Of a stretch of 64,000 bases of DNA, positions 8,686-17,821 are shown one piece after another. A model generated the notes under the pieces. The model searched no databases. It saw only the letters and a list, made by a program, of their open reading frames with translations, and was not told the DNA's origin. Source of the DNA: Paenalcaligenes faecalis (GTDB taxonomy: Bacteria; Pseudomonadota; Gammaproteobacteria; Burkholderiales; Burkholderiaceae_B); the NCBI RefSeq assembly GCF_027557445.1, contig NZ_CP106841.1, positions 1,040,001-1,104,000 of the forward strand, given 5' to 3'. Position numbers and translations under genes: made by a program. Each line of letters begins with the position of its first letter. The first letter of the stretch is position 1.

Positions 8686-9103
8686 GCCTTTTCTGAGCAT
8701 GGTATTTTTCATGGTATTACCAATTAGCAGGAAAATAAGCCATTGAATATAAAAGATAAAAATGTCTTGTTTACAATAGAGTGGGTATAACCCCCCCCAG
8801 CCCGAATAGACCAGCAGTACATGGCATAAAAAGCCGCTAAACCCGCCCAACTGCGGGCTTTTTATTATTTTTAGGGATGATCTAAAACTGCCTAGCAGCC
8901 TAAAGGGGGCGCACGAAGCGACGCAATCTTGTCCCAACAGGCTCTGGATATCTTCATCGCGTTAAAAACTTTTTCTGATAGATCGGAATACGTCATGCCA
9001 CCACATGAGTAGACCTGCGTGCGGTACTTATCTTACTGGGCACACTTATCGTGCAATGGTCACACCGATAAAAATATGAATGAAGACATAGGTGTAAAAG
9101 CAA
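8686..9103. other. Junction region between the resistance island and the chromosome
   Basis: These 418 bp hold no gene I can support. Up to about 8785 the sequence continues the sul2 upstream leader known from RSF1010-like DNA (recall, not a search). It ends around GAGTGGG, followed by TATAA and a run of eight C. After that a GC-rich hairpin with a T-run appears and then unremarkable sequence up to the MetR-like gene. The island/chromosome junction is therefore probably near 8785-8805. Confidence 0.5.
8828..8865 (+). terminator. Rho-independent terminator
   Basis: CCCGC (8842-8846) pairs with GCGGG (8853-8857). An outer AAAAGCC / GGCTTTT extension overlaps this pairing, and a T-rich tract follows. 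It is oriented to stop plus-strand transcription. No plus-strand gene ends nearby any more, so it may belong to a chromosomal gene lost or separated when the island arrived. Confidence 0.6.
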
Positions 9104-10012
9104 TTAATCCCCTAACATGGCGTGATCAGGAGATGTGCTACGTGCCAGTTCAATGAAGGCTCGTAGATAGTCAATCGAAATATCCGCTTCGCGAGCACCT
9201 AGATAAATGTGTTTGGGAATCCCTTTGGGGCCTAATCGAACTGGTACGACATCTAGTTTTGAGGCGTATTCTTCGACTAGCCAACGTGGTAAGGCTGCGA
9301 CGCCGCGGCCACTGGCGACCATTTGCAACATAATATCGGTGGTTTCAATGGTTTTGTGCCGCTTAGGCGTAATACCTGCTGGTAGCAAAAATTGGTTATA
9401 GATGTCTAAGCGTCCTATGTCCACGGGGTAGGAAATTAAGGTTTCATGGGTGATGTATTGGGGTTTGACGTAGTCGGCATTGGCAAGTTTATGGTGTTTG
9501 GCGACGACTAATACTTGCTCATAGTCGAACACGGGTTCAAATCGTAGGCCGGGTTTGAATAAGGGGTCGGGCGTGACAAGTAAGTCGATTTCGTAGCCAA
9601 AGAGTGCCCCTAGACCGCCAAATTGGAATTTCTGTTTTACATCCACATCGACCTGAGGCCACGTAGTTAAATAAGGTGAAACAATTTTTAGCAGCCATTG
9701 ATAGCAGGGGTGGCACTCCATGCCTATACGAAGAGAGCCTTGTTCACCTTGTGCAAATAGACGTAGCCGTTCCTCGGCCAAATCCAACTGTGGTAGTACA
9801 CGGTTAGCGACAGTCAGTAGATATTGTCCAGCTTGAGTCAGCTGTAGACTGCGACCTTCTCGTCGCCAAATAGGAATACCGAGTTGTTGCTCCAGTTTTT
9901 TCATACTGTGGCTCAGCGCAGATTGAGTCACATGCAGCACGCGTGCGGCTGCGGTTAACGATCCTTGTTTTTCGACTTGCTGTATTACGGTTAGGTGGAT
10001 ACGTTCTAACAT
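9104..10012 (-). CDS. metR: LysR-type regulator, MetR-like
   Basis: This 302-residue LysR-family activator begins with a winged HTH (residues ~1-60, with SLTAAARVLHVTQSALSHSM), followed by a two-lobe effector domain. The close similarity to MetR (MLERIHLTVIQ start, IGMECHPCYQWLLKIV near residue 98) points to homocysteine-responsive control of methionine synthesis. It is divergent from mesX-mesD with two TGAA-N5-TTCA type palindromes in the 244-bp gap. This supports regulation of those genes and of itself. The regulon is an inference. Confidence 0.85.
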   Translation of the reverse strand: MLERIHLTVIQQVEKQGSLTAAARVLHVTQSALSHSMKKLEQQLGIPIWRREGRSLQLTQAGQYLLTVANRVLPQLDLAEERLRLFAQGEQGSLRIGMECHPCYQWLLKIVSPYLTTWPQVDVDVKQKFQFGGLGALFGYEIDLLVTPDPLFKPGLRFEPVFDYEQVLVVAKHHKLANADYVKPQYITHETLISYPVDIGRLDIYNQFLLPAGITPKRHKTIETTDIMLQMVASGRGVAALPRWLVEEYASKLDVVPVRLGPKGIPKHIYLGAREADISIDYLRAFIELARSTSPDHAMLGD

Positions 10013-10018
10013 GATATG

Positions 10019-10031
10019 TGAATAATATTCA
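10019..10031. promoter_or_regulatory. MetR-type binding palindrome (site 1)
   Basis: TGAATAATATTCA is a perfect TGAA-N5-TTCA palindrome, the consensus reported for E. coli MetR. It lies 6 bp ahead of the regulator's own start codon, which would fit autoregulation. Confidence 0.65.
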
Positions 10032-10123
10032 TAGGTTGTTGAGATAAGACCATTTTACTTCATTAAACTGATTCCCTACAATGATATCTATTCCTTCTGC
10101 ATCGGCTATCTGAGAACCATGCA

Positions 10124-10136
10124 TGAGCACAATTCA
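10124..10136. promoter_or_regulatory. MetR-type binding palindrome (site 2, one mismatch)
   Basis: TGAGCACAATTCA differs by one base from TGAA-N5-TTCA and lies 121 bp upstream of mesX. A site at this distance could serve activation of mesX-mesD. Confidence 0.5.
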
Positions 10137-10256
10137 TCGTTTTGACTAGTAAACGACTTAGCTCATTTTGGAGGGTGCTCTTTCTTTTTGTTTATATCGT
10201 TGTGACTCAGCACAAAATAAATATAGATTTTTTATCAATTAGGGCAGCAGATTACA

Positions 10257-11234
10257 ATGAGCAACGATTTTGTATTTAGTATTAACAGTATTGATTTCGA
10301 CGAAAACTATCGTCCCTCAGAAAATACGCGTATCACAACTAACTTTGCTAACTTGGCTAGAGGAGAGCGTAGCCAGGAAAATTTACGCAATACCTTAAAA
10401 ATGATTGATAATCGTTTTAATGATTTGGCAAGTTGGGATAATCCAAATGGGGATCGCTATTCAGTCAAACTTGAAATAGTTTCTATTGATATTGATGTGG
10501 AGGGTAGTGGTTCTACCTTTCCTATGATCGAAGTATTGAAAACAAATATTATCGATAAAAAAACAAATACGTGTATAGAGGGAATTGTAGGGAATAATTT
10601 TTCCTCTTATGTGCGGGATTATGACTTTAGTGTGTTGTTGTTAGAGCATAATAAAGACAAAAAATCATTTAGTATTCCAGATGGTTTTGGTGATTTACAC
10701 GGTAAATTATTTAAAAGTTTCGTGAACTCTACTACCTATAAAGAAAATTTTAATAAGCCACCTGTTATTTGTCTAAGTGTATCAAGTAGCCAAATCTATC
10801 ACCGCACAGTAAATGTACACCCCATACTAGGTGTTGAATACCAGAAAAACGGATTGTCTTCCACGGATCATTATTTTGACAAAATGGGATTGCGGGTTCG
10901 TTATTTTATGCCCCCTAATAGCGTCGCTCCGTTGGCATTTTATTTTAGTGGTGATTTGTTGACTGATTATTCTAATCTTGAGCTGATCAGTACTATTAGC
11001 ACGATGGAAACATTCCAAAAAATCTATAGGCCTGAGATTTATAATGCGAACTCGGCAGCCGGAAAATGTTATCAACCCAGTTTGAAAAACCCAGATCACT
11101 CCTTGACTCAAATTGTCTATGATAGAGAGGAACGCAGTCAATTAGCGATCGAGCAGGGTAGATTTACCGAGAAAAGTTTTATCAAGCCGTATAAAGTGAC
11201 TCTTGAGCAATGGGCTTCCAGTTACGCTCTTTGA
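10257..11234 (+). CDS. mesX: DUF1852 protein MesX, partner of the MesD methionine synthase
   Basis: This 325-residue protein of family DUF1852 is recognised by the start FVFSINSIDFDENYRPSENT and the ending KPYKVTLEQWASSYAL. In work on folate-independent methionine synthases this family was named MesX. It was shown to be needed, with oxygen, for MesD to make methionine. Its own chemistry is not settled to my knowledge. No signal peptide is visible, so it is probably cytoplasmic. It starts 27 bp before mesD and the two must be cotranscribed. A MetR-like gene is divergent upstream. The Shine-Dalgarno (AGGG) is weak. Confidence 0.88.
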   Translation: MSNDFVFSINSIDFDENYRPSENTRITTNFANLARGERSQENLRNTLKMIDNRFNDLASWDNPNGDRYSVKLEIVSIDIDVEGSGSTFPMIEVLKTNIIDKKTNTCIEGIVGNNFSSYVRDYDFSVLLLEHNKDKKSFSIPDGFGDLHGKLFKSFVNSTTYKENFNKPPVICLSVSSSQIYHRTVNVHPILGVEYQKNGLSSTDHYFDKMGLRVRYFMPPNSVAPLAFYFSGDLLTDYSNLELISTISTMETFQKIYRPEIYNANSAAGKCYQPSLKNPDHSLTQIVYDREERSQLAIEQGRFTEKSFIKPYKVTLEQWASSYAL

Positions 11235-11261
11235 TCAATCAAAAAAATAAGGTTATTTATT

Positions 11262-12290
11262 ATGAAAAAATTGTTACCTACATCTACCGCTGGTAGTTTA
11301 CCCAAGCCTTCTTGGCTTGCTCAGCCCGAGACACTGTGGTCCCCTTGGCGTCTAGAGGGTGAGCAACTCATCGAAGGCAAACAAGATGCCTTACGTTTGT
11401 CATTGCTAGAGCAACAACAGGCAAATATCGACATTATTAGTGATGGTGAGCAAACGCGACAGCATTTTGTGACGACTTTCATTGAGCATTTAAGCGGTGT
11501 TGATTTTGAAAAGCGCGAGACCGTTCGAATTCGTGATCGCTATGATGCAAGTGTGCCTACGGTTGTTAGTGCCGTAGAGCGAACCAAGCCCGTTTTTGTT
11601 GAGGACGCCGCATTTTTGCGCAAGCAAACCAATCAACCTATTAAATGGGCTTTACCAGGCCCGATGACAATGATTGATACGCTCTATGACAGTCATTATA
11701 AAAGTCGTGAAAAGCTAGCCTGGGAGTTTGCCAAAATCTTGAACCAAGAGGCCAGAGAGTTAGAGGCAGCAGGGGTAGATATTATCCAGTTTGATGAGCC
11801 TGCCTTTAACGTGTTTTTTGATGAGGTGAATGATTGGGGTGTTGCCGCCCTAGAGAGAGCTATCGAAGGCCTCAAGTGCGAGACGGCTATCCATATTTGT
11901 TATGGTTACGGCATTAAAGCCAATACGGATTGGAAAAAGACCTTAGGCTCCGAGTGGCTGCAATATGAACAGTCCTTTCCCAAGTTGCAAAAATCAAATA
12001 TCGATATCATTTCATTAGAGTGTCAGAACTCCCATGTTCCGATGGACTTGATTGAGCTTATCCGCGGCAAAAAAGTCATGATAGGTGCTATTGATGTGGC
12101 GACTAACACCATCGAAACACCCGAAGAGGTAGCGAACACACTACGAAAAGCACTGCAGTTTGTTGATGCCGATAAACTATACCCTAGCACCAACTGTGGT
12201 ATGGCTCCTTTGCCACGCCAAGTAGCAAGAGGCAAATTACATGCATTAAGTGCCGGAGCTGACATCGTTCGACTAGAGCTTTCACGGTAA
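11262..12290 (+). CDS. mesD: Folate-independent methionine synthase MesD (MetE C-terminal-domain homologue)
   Basis: This 342-residue protein has only the catalytic barrel of cobalamin-independent methionine synthase. The N-terminal folate-binding half of MetE is absent. The zinc ligands of the MetE family are present as His211 and Cys213 (HICYG), Glu253 (ISLECQ) and Cys312 (NCGMAPL). The start MKKLLPTSTAGSLPKPSWL is typical of the core family. Placement directly after DUF1852 identifies it as MesD rather than MesA, B or C. It should methylate homocysteine from a non-folate donor that is not known to me. No 5-methyl-THF pathway gene is nearby. Confidence 0.86.
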   Translation: MKKLLPTSTAGSLPKPSWLAQPETLWSPWRLEGEQLIEGKQDALRLSLLEQQQANIDIISDGEQTRQHFVTTFIEHLSGVDFEKRETVRIRDRYDASVPTVVSAVERTKPVFVEDAAFLRKQTNQPIKWALPGPMTMIDTLYDSHYKSREKLAWEFAKILNQEARELEAAGVDIIQFDEPAFNVFFDEVNDWGVAALERAIEGLKCETAIHICYGYGIKANTDWKKTLGSEWLQYEQSFPKLQKSNIDIISLECQNSHVPMDLIELIRGKKVMIGAIDVATNTIETPEEVANTLRKALQFVDADKLYPSTNCGMAPLPRQVARGKLHALSAGADIVRLELSR

Positions 12291-12306
12291 TTTTTTTACG
12301 TAGTTG

Positions 12307-12915
12307 CTAGGCGTTTAGGCGCCATGACTCATAAGCTGCCCGCGTTGGTTCGCAAACAGACTCTACGACTTTTTTGTGGTCTACCTTGTGACGAACCAAT
12401 AAGCGGGCATCAGCGATAGGGCGTGATTTACAAAACCAATGGCAGCTGTGCTGAAATAAATAAAGTTCGGCCGATAGGTGGTAGGCGCGGGTCTTAGCAT
12501 CCCAATTGGCCTCGTTGTCAACGACATAGCGAAAGCCTGCGGCATGAATAGCTAGTAACTGTCGAAAATCCCGTTTCATACTGGGAAAAATCTGAACTAA
12601 AGCGGGTAGATGAAACGCGACTATACCCATTAAAGTGGCTGAAGCAGGTTCTTTTTCAAAGGCTTGTGCTAAACGTTCAGTCTGTGTTGCTACGGCTTGT
12701 TCTGTCTGAGTGACCGTATCAAATATTTGCTGTTGGCGCGACTCGTTTGTTTCTTGAATGGCTCGCGTATAGGTCGTACTGAGGGTTTCCATATGACTCT
12801 CAAGCTGCATTTTCGCTAGATGACGACTAAGCAATGCAATGTGTGCGCGCTGATATCGTGTACGTAATACCTGCCCTACAATAAAAACAACGAGCAGGGA
12901 TAAGCCGAGATTCAT
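12307..12915 (-). CDS. Unknown membrane-anchored coiled-coil protein
   Basis: I do not recognise this 202-residue protein. It has one N-terminal membrane helix (MNLGLSLLVVFIVGQVL) and a Gln/Glu/Thr-rich helical stretch likely to be coiled coil (about residues 30-90). A C-terminal part contains His, Cys and Trp (FQHSCHWFCKSRPIADARLL near residues 154-173). It stands alone, convergent with mesD (16 bp between stops) and divergent from the hemC run. Base composition is like the neighbouring chromosomal genes. The function is open. Confidence 0.7.
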   Translation of the reverse strand: MNLGLSLLVVFIVGQVLRTRYQRAHIALLSRHLAKMQLESHMETLSTTYTRAIQETNESRQQQIFDTVTQTEQAVATQTERLAQAFEKEPASATLMGIVAFHLPALVQIFPSMKRDFRQLLAIHAAGFRYVVDNEANWDAKTRAYHLSAELYLFQHSCHWFCKSRPIADARLLVRHKVDHKKVVESVCEPTRAAYESWRLNA

Positions 12916-13009
12916 TACTTTTTTCCTTAATGTGTTTATTTATTTGGGTTTAATAATACCTTGTTTTTAGGTGTGCCATGACTGGGGTTTATGCCGCACT
13001 ATCTAAGCC

Positions 13010-13045
13010 CGTTCAATCGTTTTATACTTAGGGCTGTATTGAACG
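13010..13045. repeat. Inverted repeat around a -10-like box ahead of the hemC run
   Basis: CGTTCAAT (13010-13017) and ATTGAACG (13038-13045) are perfect 8-bp arms enclosing TATACT (about 13023-13028), a good -10 hexamer. The layout resembles an operator overlapping a promoter for the small ORF and hemC. No good -35 is visible, and no regulator is identified. Confidence 0.35.
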
Positions 13046-13066
13046 AAAACGGCGAAAGGAAAAAAC

Positions 13067-13189
13067 ATGAGTTCCTCAGATGAAAATGGAAAAAAGGCTG
13101 AATCCGGTCTTTCTTTATTACAAGGTTTAGCTATTTTGGCGGCTTTGGGTTTAATCGGTGCAGCCATTGCACGTTATTTTGCAGGCTAG
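13067..13189 (+). CDS. Small 40-residue membrane protein ahead of hemC
   Basis: The ORF encodes 40 residues: a polar N-terminus ([14 protein letters not shown]) and then one hydrophobic helix ending ARYFAG. A Shine-Dalgarno-like GGCGAAAGGA lies about 7 bases upstream of the ATG. The stop TAG is 1 bp from the hemC ATG (TAGTATG), so hemC translation is probably coupled to it. Clear ribosome site, codon use like the neighbours and the tight junction argue that it is expressed. Its function is unknown and I cannot check conservation. Confidence 0.6.
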   Translation: MSSSDENGKKAESGLSLLQGLAILAALGLIGAAIARYFAG

Positions 13190-13190
13190 T

Positions 13191-14132
13191 ATGTCAACCC
13201 CTAAAAAATTAGTGATTGCGACTCGTGCCAGTCGTTTGGCTTTATGGCAAGCAGAGCACGTTCGCGCTCTGTTACAACATCTATATCCGCAATGTCAGGT
13301 CGAACTCTTAAGTATGAGCACCAAAGGTGATCGTATTCTTGATCGTAGTTTGTCCAAAATTGGCGGTAAGGGTTTGTTCATTAAGGAATTAGAGACAGCG
13401 CTCTTAGACGGTCGGGCAGACTTAGCTGTGCATTCGTTAAAAGACGTGCCTTATGACGTGCCCGCTCCCTTTGCACTGCCCGTCATCATGGAGCGTGATG
13501 ACCCCAGTGACGCCTTTGTATCTAATCAATATGCCGCCTTAACGGACTTGCCTTCAGGGGCAGTGGTGGGTACATCTAGCTTGCGTCGTGAGTCTCAACT
13601 GCGTGAACGTTTTCCCCATCTGACGATTAAGCCATTGCGTGGTAATTTAGATACGCGCTTAGCTAAGCTAGATGCAGGTGAATACGATGCGATTATTTTA
13701 GCGACAGCTGGGTTAAAACGTTTAGGCCTAGCTGACCGTATCCGCTCCTCTGTCTCTATCGAAGATAGTTTGCCTTCTGCTGGACAGGGGGCCTTAGGGA
13801 TTGAGATTCACGAAGCCCGCGAGGACATGAAAGCGTGGTTAGCCCCTTTAGCCTGTCAACACTCTACCTATCGGGCAGAGGCCGAGCGCGCAGTGACGCG
13901 TGTTTTAGGTGGTTCATGTCAGGTGCCATTGGCTGCCTATGCTCAACTAGACGGGGATCAGCTTTGGGTACGAGCTTTAGTAGCCGAGCCGGATGCGTCT
14001 GTGGTTTATCGCGCTGAGCTACGTGGTCCAGCAACCGAAGCCGAATACCTAGGCAAACAAGTTGGGCTAGATTTATTGAACCAAGGTGCTGATGCTATTT
14101 TAGCGAAACTTAGCTTGCCCGAAGAGGAGTAG
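13191..14132 (+). CDS. hemC: Porphobilinogen deaminase (hydroxymethylbilane synthase)
   Basis: The enzyme joins four porphobilinogens into hydroxymethylbilane in tetrapyrrole synthesis. It has 313 residues, the usual length. Signature regions are [19 protein letters not shown] (about 45-63), HSLKDVP (81-87), [11 protein letters not shown] (127-137) and the dipyrromethane-cofactor Cys243 in LGGSCQVP. I start at ATG 13191 ([17 protein letters not shown]). The longer frame from 13158 would overlap the small ORF and adds nothing conserved. It is the first enzyme gene of the hemCDXY run. Confidence 0.95.
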   Translation: MSTPKKLVIATRASRLALWQAEHVRALLQHLYPQCQVELLSMSTKGDRILDRSLSKIGGKGLFIKELETALLDGRADLAVHSLKDVPYDVPAPFALPVIMERDDPSDAFVSNQYAALTDLPSGAVVGTSSLRRESQLRERFPHLTIKPLRGNLDTRLAKLDAGEYDAIILATAGLKRLGLADRIRSSVSIEDSLPSAGQGALGIEIHEAREDMKAWLAPLACQHSTYRAEAERAVTRVLGGSCQVPLAAYAQLDGDQLWVRALVAEPDASVVYRAELRGPATEAEYLGKQVGLDLLNQGADAILAKLSLPEEE

Positions 14133-14136
14133 CCTG

Positions 14137-14934
14137 GTGACAACCGTAGTTCTAACGCGACCTAAAGGTAAAAATACGGCTTTAGCCTCTGCTTTACAGG
14201 CTAAGGGCTTAGGTACGATTGAGCTACCCGCGTTGTCGATTCAGCCTACATTAACTAGCCTGAGCCCAGAGTATTTGCCCGACTCGTTCGATTTGTTGGT
14301 GTTTGTGAGTGCTCAGGCAGCCTCCTTATATCTACGGCTATTGGCTAATAAAGGCTTGTCACTACTTAAGGGGCAATGTATTGCTACCGTTGGCGCCGCC
14401 AGTGCCAAGCCTTTTTATGATGCGGGCTTAGAAACAAACCTAGAGTTAATTCATCCTCCTGCAGACCATCCTTATCAAGACTCAGAGGCATTGTGGCTGT
14501 TATTGCAGCCCCGTTTATGTCGATTTGAACGCGTTTTGCTCGTTCGTGGTCAACAAGGCCGAGAATGGTTAGGGCAGCAGTTGATTGATGCGCAAAAAAC
14601 CTTAATACGTTGTTCTATTTATGAGCGGGTTCCAGCACAATGGGCCGAGACGGATACGCAGGAGCTAACTGTAGCCTTGCAGCAACCCAGTGATGTAATA
14701 ACTTTACTCACTAGCTCAGAAAGTACCCAAGCTATTTACACGAATATGGTACGGTTAGGTCTAGAAGAAAAATGGTTGCAAAGCTCATTTGTAGCCATTC
14801 ATCCCCGAATTGCCCAGAGTCTAGAGAATTTAACTTCATTATCTTGCGCACAGGCCTCTCGTCAAATGACGCTATGTGCTCCCAGTCAGCCAGCTATGCT
14901 AGACGCTTTGTTGTCGGCAGCTATGCCCAAATAA
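14137..14934 (+). CDS. hemD: Uroporphyrinogen-III synthase
   Basis: This 265-residue enzyme cyclises hydroxymethylbilane with inversion of ring D. It has the two-domain HemD fold with poorly conserved sequence. Recognisable parts are VVLTRPKGKNTALA at the N-terminus, FVSAQAASLYL near residue 60, VRGQQGREWL near residue 140 and LLTSSESTQAI near residue 189. The start is GTG at 14137, 4 bp after the hemC stop, so translation is coupled. The assignment rests partly on position between hemC and hemX. Confidence 0.9.
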   Translation: MTTVVLTRPKGKNTALASALQAKGLGTIELPALSIQPTLTSLSPEYLPDSFDLLVFVSAQAASLYLRLLANKGLSLLKGQCIATVGAASAKPFYDAGLETNLELIHPPADHPYQDSEALWLLLQPRLCRFERVLLVRGQQGREWLGQQLIDAQKTLIRCSIYERVPAQWAETDTQELTVALQQPSDVITLLTSSESTQAIYTNMVRLGLEEKWLQSSFVAIHPRIAQSLENLTSLSCAQASRQMTLCAPSQPAMLDALLSAAMPK

Positions 14935-14958
14935 TGCTTCACGGATTACAATCGAGTT

Positions 14959-16323
14959 ATGACAGATAAAAAAGATACTACGATTCAAGCAAATGAGACT
15001 GCAGTGAACACACCCGCAGCTACTTCGTCTCGTCCTAAAAAATCGAAAGGGGCGACGGGTCCAGTGGTGCTGACCGTATTGGCAGCCGCATTATTAGGCG
15101 GTGGTGCAATGTGGTATATACAACAAAACCAAGACCACTTGAGCCATCAATACGACTCCCAACTTAGTTTGGTGGTGCAACAGGCAAAAAATAATGAGCA
15201 GGTGGCTAATCGTGCGTTAAGCCTAGTCCAAAATCAGGCTCAACAGATTCAACGACTCACCCAAGAGCTCTCGTCAACCCGAGAACAGCTGGATGATATT
15301 GGTGCTGCAGTGCAAACCATTACGGATTCAGGCTCGGATCTTATGTTGCTCAATGACATTGAGCAATTAGTCATTTTAGCTCAGCAGCAACTCCTGATTG
15401 GTGGAAACTTGGCAAATGCCATTGTTTCGTTGGAAACGGCTCAGGCACGGTTGTCTCATGCAAATCGACAGGCCTTAGCCATGTTGGCACAAACGCTAAA
15501 TGGGGATGTGGATCGGTTGCGCGCAGCTCAAGTGGTAGATGTGGCAACATTAACATCCCAGTTGGATCGCTTAGGTGAATTGCTTGCCACGGCTCCTTTA
15601 TATGTGCCTGATAATAAAAATAACACTATTCATCGTGATCAAATTACAGAACTTCCAGATACCGCTACAGACGCTCAGCCAGTAGAAACCCCAGAGACGG
15701 ATACTCCTTGGTGGCAGCGCACATTAACCAGTGCCGCAGAGTTAACCCAATTAGGTTGGCAAACCATAAGCCAAGACCTAGGCCAGTTTGTGAGTGTACG
15801 TCGGGTTGATGACACAGCCGCGTTATTGATATCACCAGAGCAAGCTGAGCGCTTCAGAGATAACTTGAACTTACGTATTACGATGGCTCAGCTTTCGTTG
15901 ATGACGAAACAGCCCAAAATTTGGGATGCCGAAATGTCTCGCATTGTTGAGGCCATTGAGCAGCGATTTGATCCTGCCTTGGCTGTGACACAGCGGGCTT
16001 TAGCGTTGGCGACTAAATTAGCAGATACTGATATTGATACCAAATTACCTACGGTCGACAATACCTTGGCTGCGATAGAGAGTTTAAAGCAAGCGGATCA
16101 AAGTGCACCGCTTGACGAGGGGCCAGATAAACCTATCCCAGCCTTAGAGTCGGATACACCTCTACAAATACAGGAGACCCCGCCACCTGAGCCAGTAGAT
16201 CCGATTGAACCGGAGCCAGAGGCGCAAATAGCTGAGCCGGTATCAGATCAACCGACGACAAGCTCTTCTGCTTCTCAGACGACAACGCATGCTCGTTGGG
16301 CTTCGCAATCACAGGTGGGCTAA
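14959..16323 (+). CDS. hemX: HemX-like membrane protein (uroporphyrinogen-III C-methyltransferase-like family)
   Basis: This 454-residue inner-membrane protein has a cytoplasmic N-terminus rich in Thr/Ala/Lys, one membrane helix (about residues 31-51, GPVVLTVLAAALLGGGAMW) and a long periplasmic helical part. A Pro/Glu-rich low-complexity tail follows (about 385-454). The motif DTPWWQRTL near residue 248 and the coiled coil before it fit HemX. Despite the family name, methyltransferase activity has not been shown for HemX proteins of this type. It stands in the conserved order hemC-hemD-hemX-hemY. Confidence 0.88.
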   Translation: MTDKKDTTIQANETAVNTPAATSSRPKKSKGATGPVVLTVLAAALLGGGAMWYIQQNQDHLSHQYDSQLSLVVQQAKNNEQVANRALSLVQNQAQQIQRLTQELSSTREQLDDIGAAVQTITDSGSDLMLLNDIEQLVILAQQQLLIGGNLANAIVSLETAQARLSHANRQALAMLAQTLNGDVDRLRAAQVVDVATLTSQLDRLGELLATAPLYVPDNKNNTIHRDQITELPDTATDAQPVETPETDTPWWQRTLTSAAELTQLGWQTISQDLGQFVSVRRVDDTAALLISPEQAERFRDNLNLRITMAQLSLMTKQPKIWDAEMSRIVEAIEQRFDPALAVTQRALALATKLADTDIDTKLPTVDNTLAAIESLKQADQSAPLDEGPDKPIPALESDTPLQIQETPPPEPVDPIEPEPEAQIAEPVSDQPTTSSSASQTTTHARWASQSQVG

Positions 16324-16326
16324 GAC

Positions 16327-17796
16327 ATGAAAACATGGATTTGGACCTTTATCGTTTTTGTGGCAGCCGTCGCATTAGCTTTGGTGTTGCGTGATCACAG
16401 TGGTAATGTATTGATCGTAGCCCCCCCTTGGCACATTAGTTTCTCTATCACTTTTGCAGTGATTGGACTGATCGTGCTGTTCTTTTCCTTTTATGCCTTA
16501 CTGCGTCTGTTGTCATGGCTTACAGGTAGTCCAGAGCGATTTAAACTTTGGCGCCAACGTCGAGCAGAGAAACGTGATCAGGGGTTATTGCAAAACGGAT
16601 GGATTAGTGTCTTAGAGGGGCGCTATGCTCAGGCAGAAAAAGAACTCTCTAAACTACAGTCTAAAACACGATCTAAAACCTCTAAAGTGGTTGCCGGTTT
16701 AGCTGCTGCGCAAGCCTCTCAGTATTTGAATGAGTATCAGCGTAGGGATGAATCATTACAGGCCGCACAAAAAAATGCGGGTGATGATCCCAGATTGAAA
16801 TTGGCGTACGCGACTGCCGCTGCCGAAATGTACTTAGAGCATAATCAAGCCCAAGCAGCGATTGATTTATTGCAGCCAGTCCAAGACGCTAGCTCTCGTC
16901 ATTTTCACGCAACTCGTCTGTTGCTCAAGGCGTATCGTCAACAAGAGGATTATGAGCGTGTCTACGAACTAACACGTTTGTTATTACGTCGCAGTGCTAT
17001 TGATAAAAATGAGGCTTTAGACTATATCGAGTATTCCGCTGCTAAACGGATAGAGGCTGCTGACTTAGAGCAGTTTAAAACCATCTGGAATGACCTACGC
17101 ACCGAAGAAAAAAGTCTAGTCAGCGTGGCATTAGCCGCGGCTCAGCTTTTATCTGCCCATGATAAGCATGATGAAGTAGCACGTATTCTTGAGCCTGCCA
17201 TTCAACAAAAACCAGCGCCCGAGCTGCTTAGTGCTTATGCCCGTTGTCCACAAGAGTGCTATAGTCGTCGCCTAAGTAAAGCCGAGGAATGGCTGCAAAA
17301 ACACCCTCAGGACCCAGCTTTGTTAGCAGCCTTAGGACGTTTATGCATCACTGGGCAACTTTGGGGCCAAGCAGAGCATTATTTAAAACGCAGTATGAAA
17401 GTCCGCAATGACTTACGTATTCATGCTTTATTGGGCCAGTTGTATGATGTGTTAGGTCGTCAAGACGAGGCCATTTACCATTGGCGTATTGCAGCATTGA
17501 CGGCAGGGGCTTTACCTATTATGCCGCCTAACCGTTTATTACCTGCGGCTGATTTGAATGCGGATCCAACGTTGGTCGATGGTCACTTGCCCGATGAGCC
17601 TCTCATCGCGGATAATACTCGTCCTATAGCCGCTAGTGCTGTGGATAGTAGTGTATTCGAGGATTCCGAGCCTGTGGCCTATCAGGCATCAACCCCAGAC
17701 ACCGATTCACATGACGAACACTATTTTGATTCTGCTCCCATTCCAGGGGTAGATGTCAGCATGACTTCCGATGATTCTCATCGGTCCCGAGATTAA
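16327..17796 (+). CDS. hemY: HemY-like TPR membrane protein
   Basis: This 489-residue protein has two N-terminal membrane helices (about residues 5-22 and 40-62, [19 protein letters not shown] at the start). TPR-type helical repeats follow across about residues 90-390 (for example [31 protein letters not shown]). The C-terminus is acidic and low-complexity and ends with DDSHRSRD. HemY family proteins accompany hemX and are linked to late haem synthesis, but the exact role is not established. It starts 3 bp after the hemX stop. Confidence 0.88.
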   Translation: MKTWIWTFIVFVAAVALALVLRDHSGNVLIVAPPWHISFSITFAVIGLIVLFFSFYALLRLLSWLTGSPERFKLWRQRRAEKRDQGLLQNGWISVLEGRYAQAEKELSKLQSKTRSKTSKVVAGLAAAQASQYLNEYQRRDESLQAAQKNAGDDPRLKLAYATAAAEMYLEHNQAQAAIDLLQPVQDASSRHFHATRLLLKAYRQQEDYERVYELTRLLLRRSAIDKNEALDYIEYSAAKRIEAADLEQFKTIWNDLRTEEKSLVSVALAAAQLLSAHDKHDEVARILEPAIQQKPAPELLSAYARCPQECYSRRLSKAEEWLQKHPQDPALLAALGRLCITGQLWGQAEHYLKRSMKVRNDLRIHALLGQLYDVLGRQDEAIYHWRIAALTAGALPIMPPNRLLPAADLNADPTLVDGHLPDEPLIADNTRPIAASAVDSSVFEDSEPVAYQASTPDTDSHDEHYFDSAPIPGVDVSMTSDDSHRSRD

Positions 17797-17821
17797 CTTA
17801 CTCTTTATAAAAGGCTTAACA

